36,973 nucleotides of DNA, from positions 1 to 36,973 of the forward strand of contig CAKZUP010000157.1 in NCBI GenBank assembly GCA_937922945.1, given 5' to 3'. Below, piece after piece: positions 15,632 to 23,770 of the stretch. Numbering within the stretch: the stretch's first letter is position 1; every line of letters begins with the position of its first letter. This DNA is from an uncultured Granulosicoccaceae bacterium (GTDB lineage Bacteria > Pseudomonadota > Gammaproteobacteria > Granulosicoccales > Granulosicoccaceae). Position numbers and translations under genes: made by a program. The notes beneath the pieces were generated by a model. That model made no database searches. It saw only the letters and a list, made by a program, of their open reading frames with translations, and had not been told where the DNA came from.

Positions 15632-18600
15632 ATGACTGACAAGCCGAAACCAATCATTGCGATATTGACCGATCGATACTATGCATACCAGGCAGGTATC
15701 GTCACCCGGTTGTTTGCCGAGCTGGAGAAGGCGGGATACGGATGCCTGTGCATTGCTGGTAACACCCTCTGTTCAGGGGAATCCGATGCTAAAGCCGATA
15801 CAGTCTGCAATGCCATTTACGCACAAATCAGTGACTTTAATATAAGCGGAATTGTTTCGCTATCAGGTACGATCGGCCATGGTGTTGAGCTTGGAATAGT
15901 TAAAGACTTTCTGACAAGTTACAACATACCCTTGGTTAGCGCTGGCATGGATGTACCTGAAATCAATAGCGTGTATCTGGACGAATTAGTCGGTATGAGT
16001 AAAATCATGTCGCACTTGTTAAGCGTTCCTTCACGTAAGCGCTTTGTATTTATCCGAGGCCACGAAGATGATATCTATTCTCTTGAGCGAGAAAAGATAT
16101 TCAGGAACTCAATCACTCAAGCTGGTTTAGATGCATCTCACATGCACTATATTAACGGAGACTACAGTCTATTTGATACATATGAACTAATCAGTGCGCT
16201 ACTTGAAGCTGAGAAAGTTGATTGTATCGTCGCCGCAAATGATGTCATGGCATCCAGTGCGGCTCAGGCTATAAAAGCACACGGACTATCGATACCTGAA
16301 GATGTAGCAGTCAGCGGCTTCGACGATACCAGCGAAGCCACACAGCATTCGCCGGCAATCAGCACGGTACGGCAACCTTTGACAAAAATGGCACAAACTG
16401 CCGTTACCCTTTTACTAGAACAGATTGAAAACCCGCTTGACGCAGAAAAAGCAGCCATTCAATCGATTTGCCTGCCCACTGAGCTAATAGTCAGGCGCTC
16501 GACACAATCTACACAGCATGAAAGCGTGCTCTCCGATACGTTGAATGAACAAACAATTCGAAAACTATTGACAGAACGCATGGATGGATTGGAACCACCT
16601 GATTCAATAGCCCTGAAAGATATCACAGAAGCCCTTTGGCAAACGATTGACAATGGTTCAAATGAACTAGTTCAGCTATTAGAGAATATTAAAGATGACA
16701 CTATCGCCAAGCACACCCATTGGTGGATTAACTTGGCGGACCAAGTGCAGTCAGTTAGTAACAGGCTAAAACACTACAAACACCACGGCGAACACAACAC
16801 ACTTATCAGCATAGCTGTGTCGACAGTGAAAGAACGAATTTGGTCGCTCGAAATGGATAGCAATTTTGAACACAGTCGATTGCAAAACTACCGTGCCGAC
16901 TTCCTGTTATCGTTAAGCTCCTGCAACAACCTAACAGACGTCGTCGGTGCCATGCAAGTTTGGCTAAACACCACTACACCCAATCGGTGCTTTCTGGTGC
17001 AATACGAAAAAATGGGCTCGACACCGCATGGTAGAGCTAAGCTACTGCATGTGTATAGAAACAATAAAAATGAACCATGCGCACCTATTGAATTTCAGTC
17101 AAAAAATATACTGCCTGAGCATTTTCAAGATGAGCTAACTCAAGGTTTGTTAGTGCTTAACCCACTTTATTCCGATAACAGGCTCTATGGTTATATGTTG
17201 CTTGATCCAACAGATGTCAAACTACTCTACAACGATGCAGCCGCACAAAGCATAGGCAATGCTATGCGCACCCATTTCCATATCGAAGCCCTTCAAGAGA
17301 AAACCAATTCTCTTGAATCGGTCAATGCAGAGCTTGCGTACCTCGCAAATCACGATGCTCTTACCGGCGTCGCCAATCGACTGCAGTTTCAGCGTTATAT
17401 CGAAAACTGCTGTGCCGATCATGATAGCAACCTCGAACTCGGTTTTACCCTACTGTTTATTGATCTGGATGGATTTAAACTCATCAACGATACGCTCGGA
17501 CACAACACCGGCGACATGGTGCTCTACGAAGTAGCTAATCGACTTGAGGCATGTATCGCGGAATCGCAACACGTCAACGGATTTATTTCGCGCCTGGGTG
17601 GTGATGAATTTACCGCGATCTTACACCCAGAAGATAAACAGGCAACAACCGGTGCTATTGCCAGAAATATACTGGTAGCACTTTCAGCCCCCTATCAACT
17701 TGATGATAATAAAGTATCCATATCTGCAAGCATCGGGTGCGCGAACTTCCCTATGGATGCAAGAAACGCAGCTGAGCTCATACAACATGCCGATGAAGCC
17801 ATGTACAAGGCGAAACAAAACGGTAAAAATAGTATCGTTCAATTTAGCGAAGGTATGGTTAACGATGATAAGAATGCTTTGTTGTTGACGCAGGAACTAA
17901 GAGCGGCTTTATCAAATAACCAAATGCAAATGCACTATCAGCCGCGAATTAGTTTACGCACCGGTAAAATGTCTAGTGTAGAGGCGCTCATGCGCTGGGT
18001 CATTCCAAATAAAGAAAGCACAACAGTTCGCGCCCACCCTCAAGATTTTATTAAGCTGGCTGAGAAGGTCGGTTTAATTTCACAGCTTGATACCTACGCA
18101 CTACACTACTGTTGCAGACAAGCCGCGCAGTGGGTTGCAGATGGTACGCCAATCGCTATTTCAGTCAATGTTTCTGTTACTCAACTTCAGCAAAATCATT
18201 TTGTATCAACGATAAAAGAGGCATTACAAAGATATCAACTCGACCCGCGATTTCTTGAGTTGGAAATTACCGAGAGCGCTGCAATGACCAATGTAGAGGA
18301 AAACATTGGCAAACTAACCGAACTCAAAAAACTGGGTATTCGGCTCTCTATCGATGATTTTGGAACAGGGTACTCATCGTTAAACTACCTGAAAAGTTTG
18401 CCCGTTGATAACCTGAAAATTGATCGCTCTTTTCTTATGGATATTAAACAGAGTGATGGAGGAATTTCAGCCGGTGCGTCAATCGTTCGATCTGTTGTGC
18501 AGCTTGGGAAGGGCATGGGGTTCGGTTTGGTTGCGGAAGGGATAGAACACTCAGAGCAAGCAGAATTTGTTGGCTCTCTGGGCTGCGATGAAGTACAAGG

Positions 18601-18718
18601 GTTCTTGTATTCACCTGCAGTCCCAGCCAGCGAAATTACCCAACTACTTTGTCAGGATAAACAATTCATTGACCTACCCTTACCGAATCGGCCAAATAAG
18701 GATGATAGAGCAGCTTAA
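15632..18718 (+). CDS. Soluble LacI-type sensor fused to GGDEF-EAL
   Basis: A 1028-residue cytoplasmic protein with no signal peptide or membrane helix. Residues 7-290 form a LacI/GalR-type effector-binding fold (PIIAILTDRYYAYQAGIV, ISGIVSLSGTI, IPLVSAGMD, VDCIVAANDVMASSAAQAIK, VAVSGFDDTSEATQHSPAIS, then LPTELIVRRST) without the DNA-binding helix-turn-helix. Residues 300-420 are helical; 425-550 look GAF-like; 551-575 is a short coiled coil. The GGDEF domain has LGGDEF (GGDEF 656-660) and no RxxD inhibitory site. The EAL domain is canonical: EAL 784-786, NVSVTQLQ, LEITES, DDFGTGYSS, DNLKIDRSF, AEGIE. Both activities are possible. The sensor probably binds a sugar-like or nucleoside-like ligand inside the cell. 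Its position 17 bases after the NatB-like gene suggests co-expression with the exporter. Its stop overlaps convergent chrA by four bases. Confidence 0.93.
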   Translation: MTDKPKPIIAILTDRYYAYQAGIVTRLFAELEKAGYGCLCIAGNTLCSGESDAKADTVCNAIYAQISDFNISGIVSLSGTIGHGVELGIVKDFLTSYNIPLVSAGMDVPEINSVYLDELVGMSKIMSHLLSVPSRKRFVFIRGHEDDIYSLEREKIFRNSITQAGLDASHMHYINGDYSLFDTYELISALLEAEKVDCIVAANDVMASSAAQAIKAHGLSIPEDVAVSGFDDTSEATQHSPAISTVRQPLTKMAQTAVTLLLEQIENPLDAEKAAIQSICLPTELIVRRSTQSTQHESVLSDTLNEQTIRKLLTERMDGLEPPDSIALKDITEALWQTIDNGSNELVQLLENIKDDTIAKHTHWWINLADQVQSVSNRLKHYKHHGEHNTLISIAVSTVKERIWSLEMDSNFEHSRLQNYRADFLLSLSSCNNLTDVVGAMQVWLNTTTPNRCFLVQYEKMGSTPHGRAKLLHVYRNNKNEPCAPIEFQSKNILPEHFQDELTQGLLVLNPLYSDNRLYGYMLLDPTDVKLLYNDAAAQSIGNAMRTHFHIEALQEKTNSLESVNAELAYLANHDALTGVANRLQFQRYIENCCADHDSNLELGFTLLFIDLDGFKLINDTLGHNTGDMVLYEVANRLEACIAESQHVNGFISRLGGDEFTAILHPEDKQATTGAIARNILVALSAPYQLDDNKVSISASIGCANFPMDARNAAELIQHADEAMYKAKQNGKNSIVQFSEGMVNDDKNALLLTQELRAALSNNQMQMHYQPRISLRTGKMSSVEALMRWVIPNKESTTVRAHPQDFIKLAEKVGLISQLDTYALHYCCRQAAQWVADGTPIAISVNVSVTQLQQNHFVSTIKEALQRYQLDPRFLELEITESAAMTNVEENIGKLTELKKLGIRLSIDDFGTGYSSLNYLKSLPVDNLKIDRSFLMDIKQSDGGISAGASIVRSVVQLGKGMGFGLVAEGIEHSEQAEFVGSLGCDEVQGFLYSPAVPASEITQLLCQDKQFIDLPLPNRPNKDDRAA

Positions 18719-20013
18719 AAGAGTACTGACAAACTCCATCCTAATATGGCGGCAATGGGTAATATTTTTATTATCGACCAATGCAGCCTGAACGCCGCAA
18801 CAGCACACAACACACTTAGTACAACAACACGCCAGTCTAGTGTATTCAAATCGGGATTCAAAAAACGGAACAAGCCGTGTTCAACGATTTGCACGTCAGC
18901 AAACCACACGTGCAATGCGAACCAAAGCGACAAATTCAATATGACGCCAACTACCGCTGCGGTAATTGCAGACATCGCACCTTTTAATCGAGGCTGATCA
19001 CTCAGCCAGTCAATATAAGGTGCACCAGCAAATATCCACAAAAAACAGGGCACGAATGTAACCCAAAGAGTGACACCAGCAGCAGCAAACGCAAGGCCAA
19101 TTCCGCCCGCTTTAAAACCTGCAAGAAAGCCCACAAACTCAGTTACCAGTATAAGCGGCCCGGGCGTCGTCTCCGCCAAGCCTAACCCGTCCATCATCTC
19201 ACCTGTATTGAGCCAACCGAATTGCGTTACAACGTCTTGCGCAAGATAGGCAAGCACCGCATATGCGCCGCCAAACGTGACGATCGCAAGCTTTGAGAAG
19301 AAAGCACCAATGTGCAGAAGCAATTCGTCCGCACCGATTACCCAAAGTGCGAGTATCGGCAACCACCATACGCACAGCCAAATACCGATAGTCCAAAGCG
19401 TTGAAACAAATTCCTTTCTACCCGGCGCTGGAACGCCAGAACCTTCAGCAACCCGATTAAGCAGACAATAGCCTACAGTAGCTGCCACAATAACTATAAG
19501 TGGGAAAGGTACATTCAGAAAAAAGATTCCAATAAAAGCAAGTAAAGCAATTATCCATTGTGCGGGCGAAACTAATGCTTTGCTAGCCACTCTTAAAAGT
19601 GCTTCTATAACAACAATAATGACTGCTGCTTTAATACCCAGAAACAAGCCTTCAACCAACGGAAGTGTTCCGTAGACAGCATACGCTGTTGCTAATGCCA
19701 GGATGATAATTGCGCCGGGCAAAACGAATAACAAGCCGGCCAATAGGCCACCACGAAGGCCATGCATACGCCAACCAGAATAAGTGGCTAGCTGCATTGC
19801 TTCAGGCCCTGGCAACAACATGCAAAAGCTCAGCGCGCTTAAATACTGTTTTTCACTGAGCCATTTATTTTCATCAACAATGAGTCGATGCATCAAAGCA
19901 ATTTGGGCGGCCGGACCACCAAACGATAATAGTCCGACTTTCGCCCAAACACTGAATGCCTGCGCGAGGGAAACCGGCGCAGTGTCTTGCGCAGGATGTT
20001 GGATGCTCATCAC
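18715..20013 (-). CDS. chrA: ChrA chromate transporter
   Basis: A 432-residue CHR-family transporter in the long, two-domain form. The N-terminal CHR domain has FSVWAKVGLLSFGGPAAQIALMH and LPGPEAMQLATYSGW; the C-terminal domain has FFSKLAIVTFGGAYAVLAYL and GLGLAETTPGPLILVTEFVGF. The FGGPxxQ/FGGxYAV and PGPxxxQ/TPGPLIL pairs are the family hallmarks, and ten or more hydrophobic segments are visible. ChrA expels chromate from the cytoplasm, driven by the proton motive force. It starts eight bases after the rhodanese-ChrB gene, so the two form an operon. Its stop codon interlocks with the stop of the convergent GGDEF-EAL gene (overlap 18715-18718). Confidence 0.95.
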   Translation of the reverse strand: MMSIQHPAQDTAPVSLAQAFSVWAKVGLLSFGGPAAQIALMHRLIVDENKWLSEKQYLSALSFCMLLPGPEAMQLATYSGWRMHGLRGGLLAGLLFVLPGAIIILALATAYAVYGTLPLVEGLFLGIKAAVIIVVIEALLRVASKALVSPAQWIIALLAFIGIFFLNVPFPLIVIVAATVGYCLLNRVAEGSGVPAPGRKEFVSTLWTIGIWLCVWWLPILALWVIGADELLLHIGAFFSKLAIVTFGGAYAVLAYLAQDVVTQFGWLNTGEMMDGLGLAETTPGPLILVTEFVGFLAGFKAGGIGLAFAAAGVTLWVTFVPCFLWIFAGAPYIDWLSDQPRLKGAMSAITAAVVGVILNLSLWFALHVWFADVQIVEHGLFRFLNPDLNTLDWRVVVLSVLCAVAAFRLHWSIIKILPIAAILGWSLSVLF

Positions 20014-20021
20014 CTACCCCG

Positions 20022-20840
20022 CTACAGACTTTTGTCTGCCGAAGGCCAATTGTGCCGCTCATCCGTGGCATCTCTAGCCCAACGGTAAAGTGCATCATAA
20101 AGAAGCATGCCCGCATCTAATTGAGCCAGATCGTCGGCATACATGCGCGATAAACCGAGCGATACAGCTAACAACCCGGCAGACTCTGGCGTTAACCCAT
20201 GGTTATCTGTATCAGCACCCCGTACTATCAGAGCAAGCTTTTTAAGTGGCTCACTGGTTAGCCCGAACTCTTCAATCATCGTATCGAAACTGCATTGTTC
20301 GCCGCGATGACTCCAGAATGCACCTTCGATATCGAAAGGCGTTGCCGAAAACTTTTCAGCCACTGCCTCTACTTGAGACGATGCTACAAATAAAAATTGT
20401 GCGTTGGGATCAACAAATCGACGGATAAGCCACGGACAAGCAAGACGATCTATTTTTGGTCGTAATCGAGTCACCCACACACTTTGACCATGACGGTTTT
20501 TTTCAGGCAACTTGGATACATCGACCATCGGTTCACCGGCATCACGCCAAGCGAATTGTCCACCCTCCAGCACTTCGGTCGCCACACCGTTGGCGCGCAA
20601 AATAGCTGCAGCGCCTTCACTGATTTTTAAGCCTTTCTGGCAGTACACAACCGCACGCTTAGTGTGCAAAGACGCGACTAATGCTTCAACATCATTGAAT
20701 GGATGCCGTTTGGCTCCCGGGATAAGATAAGGGTCTGCGTTGAAGTCTTCATCGATACGGACGTCGATCAGAACGGGTGATGTAGGAGTGCCAACCAGTC
20801 GTTTGAGTTGGTTGACATTGATTTGAATAGGTGAAGCCAC
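20022..20840 (-). CDS. Rhodanese-ChrB fusion, chromate resistance protein
   Basis: A 272-residue protein. Residues 5-115 form a rhodanese domain (VLIDVRIDEDF, VVYCQKGLKISEGAAA) with the catalytic cysteine C67, followed by FAWRDAGEPMV. Residues 130-260 match the ChrB C-terminal domain: WVTRLRPKIDRLACPWLIRRFVDP, FLFVASSQV, FDIEGAFWSHRGEQCSFDTM, and LALIVRGADTDNHGL. The E/H/C/D-rich part probably binds metal. Such fusions accompany chrA and are thought to sense or process chromate or sulfur species; the exact reaction is not established. Start is GTG 20840 preceded by GAGAGGA eight bases upstream. The 5' leader contains a GC hairpin (GCGCCT-CACG-AGGCGC, about 20899-20914). Confidence 0.88.
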   Translation of the reverse strand: MASPIQINVNQLKRLVGTPTSPVLIDVRIDEDFNADPYLIPGAKRHPFNDVEALVASLHTKRAVVYCQKGLKISEGAAAILRANGVATEVLEGGQFAWRDAGEPMVDVSKLPEKNRHGQSVWVTRLRPKIDRLACPWLIRRFVDPNAQFLFVASSQVEAVAEKFSATPFDIEGAFWSHRGEQCSFDTMIEEFGLTSEPLKKLALIVRGADTDNHGLTPESAGLLAVSLGLSRMYADDLAQLDAGMLLYDALYRWARDATDERHNWPSADKSL

Positions 20841-20955
20841 AATAGCATCCTCTCGTTATAAACGAAATTAAAAGTAATTTGGATGCGATTCTCTGGCTGG
20901 CGCCTCACGAGGCGCTCGCTGCCCCCTGAAACGATTATGTCTCAAAATCTACCGT

Positions 20956-21016
20956 TTGGTCAACGCGGGAGCAAATGTTAACTATCACGTCAACTGACCA
21001 ATAGGAATTGACCAAT
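20956..21016. promoter_or_regulatory. Three TGACCAA boxes between chrB and the ABC importer
   Basis: The 455-base divergent gap 20841-21295 has no supported gene. Within it the heptamer TGACCAA occurs three times: inverted at 20956-20962 (TTGGTCA), and direct at 20995-21001 and 21009-21015, the last two as TGACCAAT 14 bases apart. This looks like an operator cluster. A short dyad TCGTTATAAACGA sits near 20857-20869, close to the chrB start. Which of the two divergent operons is controlled cannot be told. Confidence 0.45.
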
Positions 21017-21295
21017 CGGTGCATTTTCTCTTTCTTGATTGAAACACCAGTAATTGATACTTCGAACACAACTATTGCCAATTATCGCGGTCTAAATCCG
21101 ACCAGATTTGGTGTTTTTCGGACAAATTCAACGCATTTGATGTCCGCTCATAGTAAAATGACCCAACGACGTTGTGTCGATAGGCAGGACGCTTATATGG
21201 ACTGCTTGAACCAAACGACACGCAGTACTCGCACAGCGACTCTTTCCCGCAGCAGTATAGCGGCGAATTTATGACAGAACAGGAATATATAAGGC

Positions 21296-22393
21296 GTGTC
21301 ACTAGACAATCCGATGGTCCGTTTTGATAACGTGCAGAAAAGTTATGACGGGAAAACTCTCGTTGTTAAGAATCTGGATGTCGATATAGCTCAAGGTGAG
21401 TTCCTTACCATGCTCGGCCCCTCAGGCTCGGGTAAAACAACCAGTCTGATGATGTTGGCAGGATTTGAACCGGCAACTCATGGCGAAATTTACCTTAACG
21501 GTAAACCCATTAATAACGTACCACCGAATAAACGCGGTATCGGCATGGTCTTTCAAAATTACGCGTTGTTCCCCCACATGACTGTGGCTGAAAACCTGGC
21601 ATTTCCATTAAAAGTCAGAAATGTTTCGCCAAGCGAAATAGATAAAAAAGTGCAACGCATTCTGGAATTGGTTGAATTACCCGAATTCGGCCAACGCCGG
21701 CCAGCACAACTTTCCGGAGGGCAGCAACAACGTGTCGCAGTTGCTCGTGCATTGGTTTTTGAACCCGAACTGGTTTTAATGGACGAACCCTTAGGGGCTC
21801 TGGACAAACAACTGCGCGAACAGATGCAGTACGAAATAAAACACATACACGAAAATCTTGGCGTTACGGTTGTGTACGTGACCCACGACCAGTCAGAAGC
21901 ATTGACAATGTCAGACAGAATCGCCGTGTTTGAGGATGGCGTTATCCAACAACTTTCATCTCCAAACGATTTATACGAAAAACCCGACAACTCTTTCGTA
22001 GCGCAGTTCATCGGTGAGAACAATCGACTTAGCGGCAGCATTACTGGTATTGATGGAAAGGTATGTCATGTCACGCTCGACAGTGGCGATCAGGTAACTG
22101 CTGAAAAAGTCGTCGATGGCGATGTCGGTACTCGCACCACATTATCGATTCGCCCAGAAAGAATCGAACTCGATCCAGAGCCAGGTACTGTGCCTGTGAA
22201 CATACCGGGAAAAATTGAGGAACTTATCTATCTTGGCGACCATATCCGAGTTCGAATGTCGGTGGCTGGTACAAGCGAATTTATAGTTAAAGTACGTAAC
22301 AGCTCTGGCAGACGCGATCTTGAAGTGGGACAAAGCACCACCGTAGGTTGGGATCCTGAAGATTGCCGAGCATTAGATGAAATAACCACTTAA
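21296..22393 (+). CDS. Polyamine-type ABC importer ATP-binding protein (PotA-like)
   Basis: A 365-residue importer ATPase of the spermidine/putrescine (PotA) type. It has Walker A GPSGSGKTT (41-49), Q-loop VFQNYALFPHMTVAENLAFPL, signature LSGGQQQRVAVARAL, Walker B LVLMDEPLGALD and the switch histidine in VTHDQSEAL. A TOBE-like regulatory domain follows (about 285-360), with LSIRPERIEL and EELIYLGDHIRVRM. The start is GTG 21296, but an ATG at 21311 (MVRFDNVQ) is a reasonable alternative; AGGA upstream lies rather far away. It opens a five-gene run of ATPase, binding protein, two permeases and SDR. Confidence 0.92.
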   Translation: MSLDNPMVRFDNVQKSYDGKTLVVKNLDVDIAQGEFLTMLGPSGSGKTTSLMMLAGFEPATHGEIYLNGKPINNVPPNKRGIGMVFQNYALFPHMTVAENLAFPLKVRNVSPSEIDKKVQRILELVELPEFGQRRPAQLSGGQQQRVAVARALVFEPELVLMDEPLGALDKQLREQMQYEIKHIHENLGVTVVYVTHDQSEALTMSDRIAVFEDGVIQQLSSPNDLYEKPDNSFVAQFIGENNRLSGSITGIDGKVCHVTLDSGDQVTAEKVVDGDVGTRTTLSIRPERIELDPEPGTVPVNIPGKIEELIYLGDHIRVRMSVAGTSEFIVKVRNSSGRRDLEVGQSTTVGWDPEDCRALDEITT

Positions 22394-22447
22394 TCGAATA
22401 CCGTTTACGTGCCGGTAGCGATGGTTTTGCAAAAGCGCGTAATACTA

Positions 22448-22467
22448 AAAACACGTCGTTGTGTTTT
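22448..22467 (+). other. Small hairpin between importer ATPase and binding-protein genes
   Basis: AAAACAC-GTCGTT-GTGTTTT is a perfect 7-bp stem with a six-base loop, 54 bases after the ATPase stop. There is no T-run, so it is more likely an mRNA processing or stability element than a terminator. A GGGAG ribosome binding site follows, before ATG 22537. Confidence 0.4.
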
Positions 22468-22536
22468 ACATGGAATATATGATCTTTGTTAATGTCCATG
22501 CCGACGACTCATGAAAACTCTTTGGGAGTGTTATAA

Positions 22537-23625
22537 ATGAAAGTTAAATTGCTTTTGACATCAACAGCTGTGAGTGCGGCGATGTTCGCATCAGCAGCAG
22601 CAAACGCTGGTGAGCTCACCATCATGTCTTGGGGTGGCGCCTACACTATTAGTCAGACAGAAGCCTATTACAAGCCCTGGATGGCTGCGACTGGTCACAA
22701 AATCAACTCTGTTGATTCTGACAATCCAGCTGCACCAATCAAAGCTCAGGTAGAAGCAGGTAACGTCTCTATCGATATCGCCGACATCGAATATTCAGAT
22801 GCCATTCGTTATTGCGACGAAGGCTTGCTCGAAGAAATTGATTCTTCTACATTGCCTGCAGCACCAGATGGTACACCTGCTCAGGATGACTTTATCGAAG
22901 GCGCAATCACTGATTGTGCAGTTGCCAACATCGTTTGGTCGACCGTGTTCGCATACGATTCATCGAAATTCAGTGGCGATAAGCCATCTAGCCTGGCTGA
23001 TTTTTTCGATACAGAAAAATTCCCTGGCAAGCGTGGCCTACGTAAAGGCCCAAAAGCCAACATGGAAATGGCACTTATCGCCGACGGTGTAGCGCCAGAT
23101 GACGTATACGCAACACTGGAAACTGACGAAGGTGTTCAGCAAGCGTTAGACAAAATGGCTAGCATCAAAGACGATGTCATCTGGTGGGAAGCCGGCGCTC
23201 AGCCTCCTCAGCTATTAGCTGACGGTGAAGTAGTCATGACTACTGCCTACAATGGTCGAATCTTCGGCGCAGCAGTTGGTGAAGGCAAGCCATTTGAAAT
23301 TGTATGGGATGGTCAAATCCTCGATTTCGATTTATATGCAATTCCTAAAGGCGCACCAAACAAAGAACTGGCTATGGAATTCATTAAATTTGCAACTGGT
23401 ACCGAGCCGCTAGCCGCTCAAGCTTCATGGATTTCCTACGGACCAGCACGCGCATCTTCTGCTGCATTGGTTGGTAAGTACAAAGACGGAAAAACTGACA
23501 TGGCTCCACACATGCCTACTGCACCAGAAAACATGAAAACTGCTCTGGTTAACAACTTTGAATTCTGGGCTGATCGCCAGGACGAATTGAATGAGCAATT
23601 CAGCGCATGGCTGCTTGCTAACTAA
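22537..23625 (+). CDS. Periplasmic polyamine-type substrate-binding protein (PotD/PotF-like)
   Basis: A 362-residue solute-binding protein. Residues 1-24 are a Sec signal peptide ending AANA-GE; the mature protein starts GELTIMSWGGAYTISQTEAYYKPW, typical of the spermidine/putrescine-binding group (COG0687). Later motifs include VWSTVFAYDSSKF, SLADFFDTEKFPGKRGLRKGP and IDIADIEYSDAIRYCDEGLL. Two cysteines (in RYCDEG and TDCAVAN) may form a disulfide. It delivers its ligand to the two permeases downstream. Aromatic and acidic pocket residues fit a cationic amine ligand, but related proteins bind other small organic compounds, so the substrate is inference. A strong stem-loop follows the stop, which may raise this gene's mRNA level above that of the permeases. 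Confidence 0.9.
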   Translation: MKVKLLLTSTAVSAAMFASAAANAGELTIMSWGGAYTISQTEAYYKPWMAATGHKINSVDSDNPAAPIKAQVEAGNVSIDIADIEYSDAIRYCDEGLLEEIDSSTLPAAPDGTPAQDDFIEGAITDCAVANIVWSTVFAYDSSKFSGDKPSSLADFFDTEKFPGKRGLRKGPKANMEMALIADGVAPDDVYATLETDEGVQQALDKMASIKDDVIWWEAGAQPPQLLADGEVVMTTAYNGRIFGAAVGEGKPFEIVWDGQILDFDLYAIPKGAPNKELAMEFIKFATGTEPLAAQASWISYGPARASSAALVGKYKDGKTDMAPHMPTAPENMKTALVNNFEFWADRQDELNEQFSAWLLAN

Positions 23626-23680
23626 TTCAATTTGATGCTAGCAGTTTGTTAGCTATCAATTAATGACTTAGTTGTTAATT

Positions 23681-23711
23681 CGACAACCGCTCTGCTCAGG
23701 AGCGGTTGTCG
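23681..23711 (+). terminator. Stem-loop after the binding-protein gene
   Basis: CGACAACCGCTC and GAGCGGTTGTCG form a perfect 12-bp stem around a seven-base loop, 56 bases after the stop. It is followed by ATCTTT, a weak T-tract. It may be a partial terminator or a 3' barrier to exonucleases, as is common after binding-protein genes in ABC operons. Confidence 0.75.
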
Positions 23712-23770
23712 ATCTTTACTGACATAGTTTACTGAACTCACATTCCCTTAAGCCAATATCAAACGATTAA

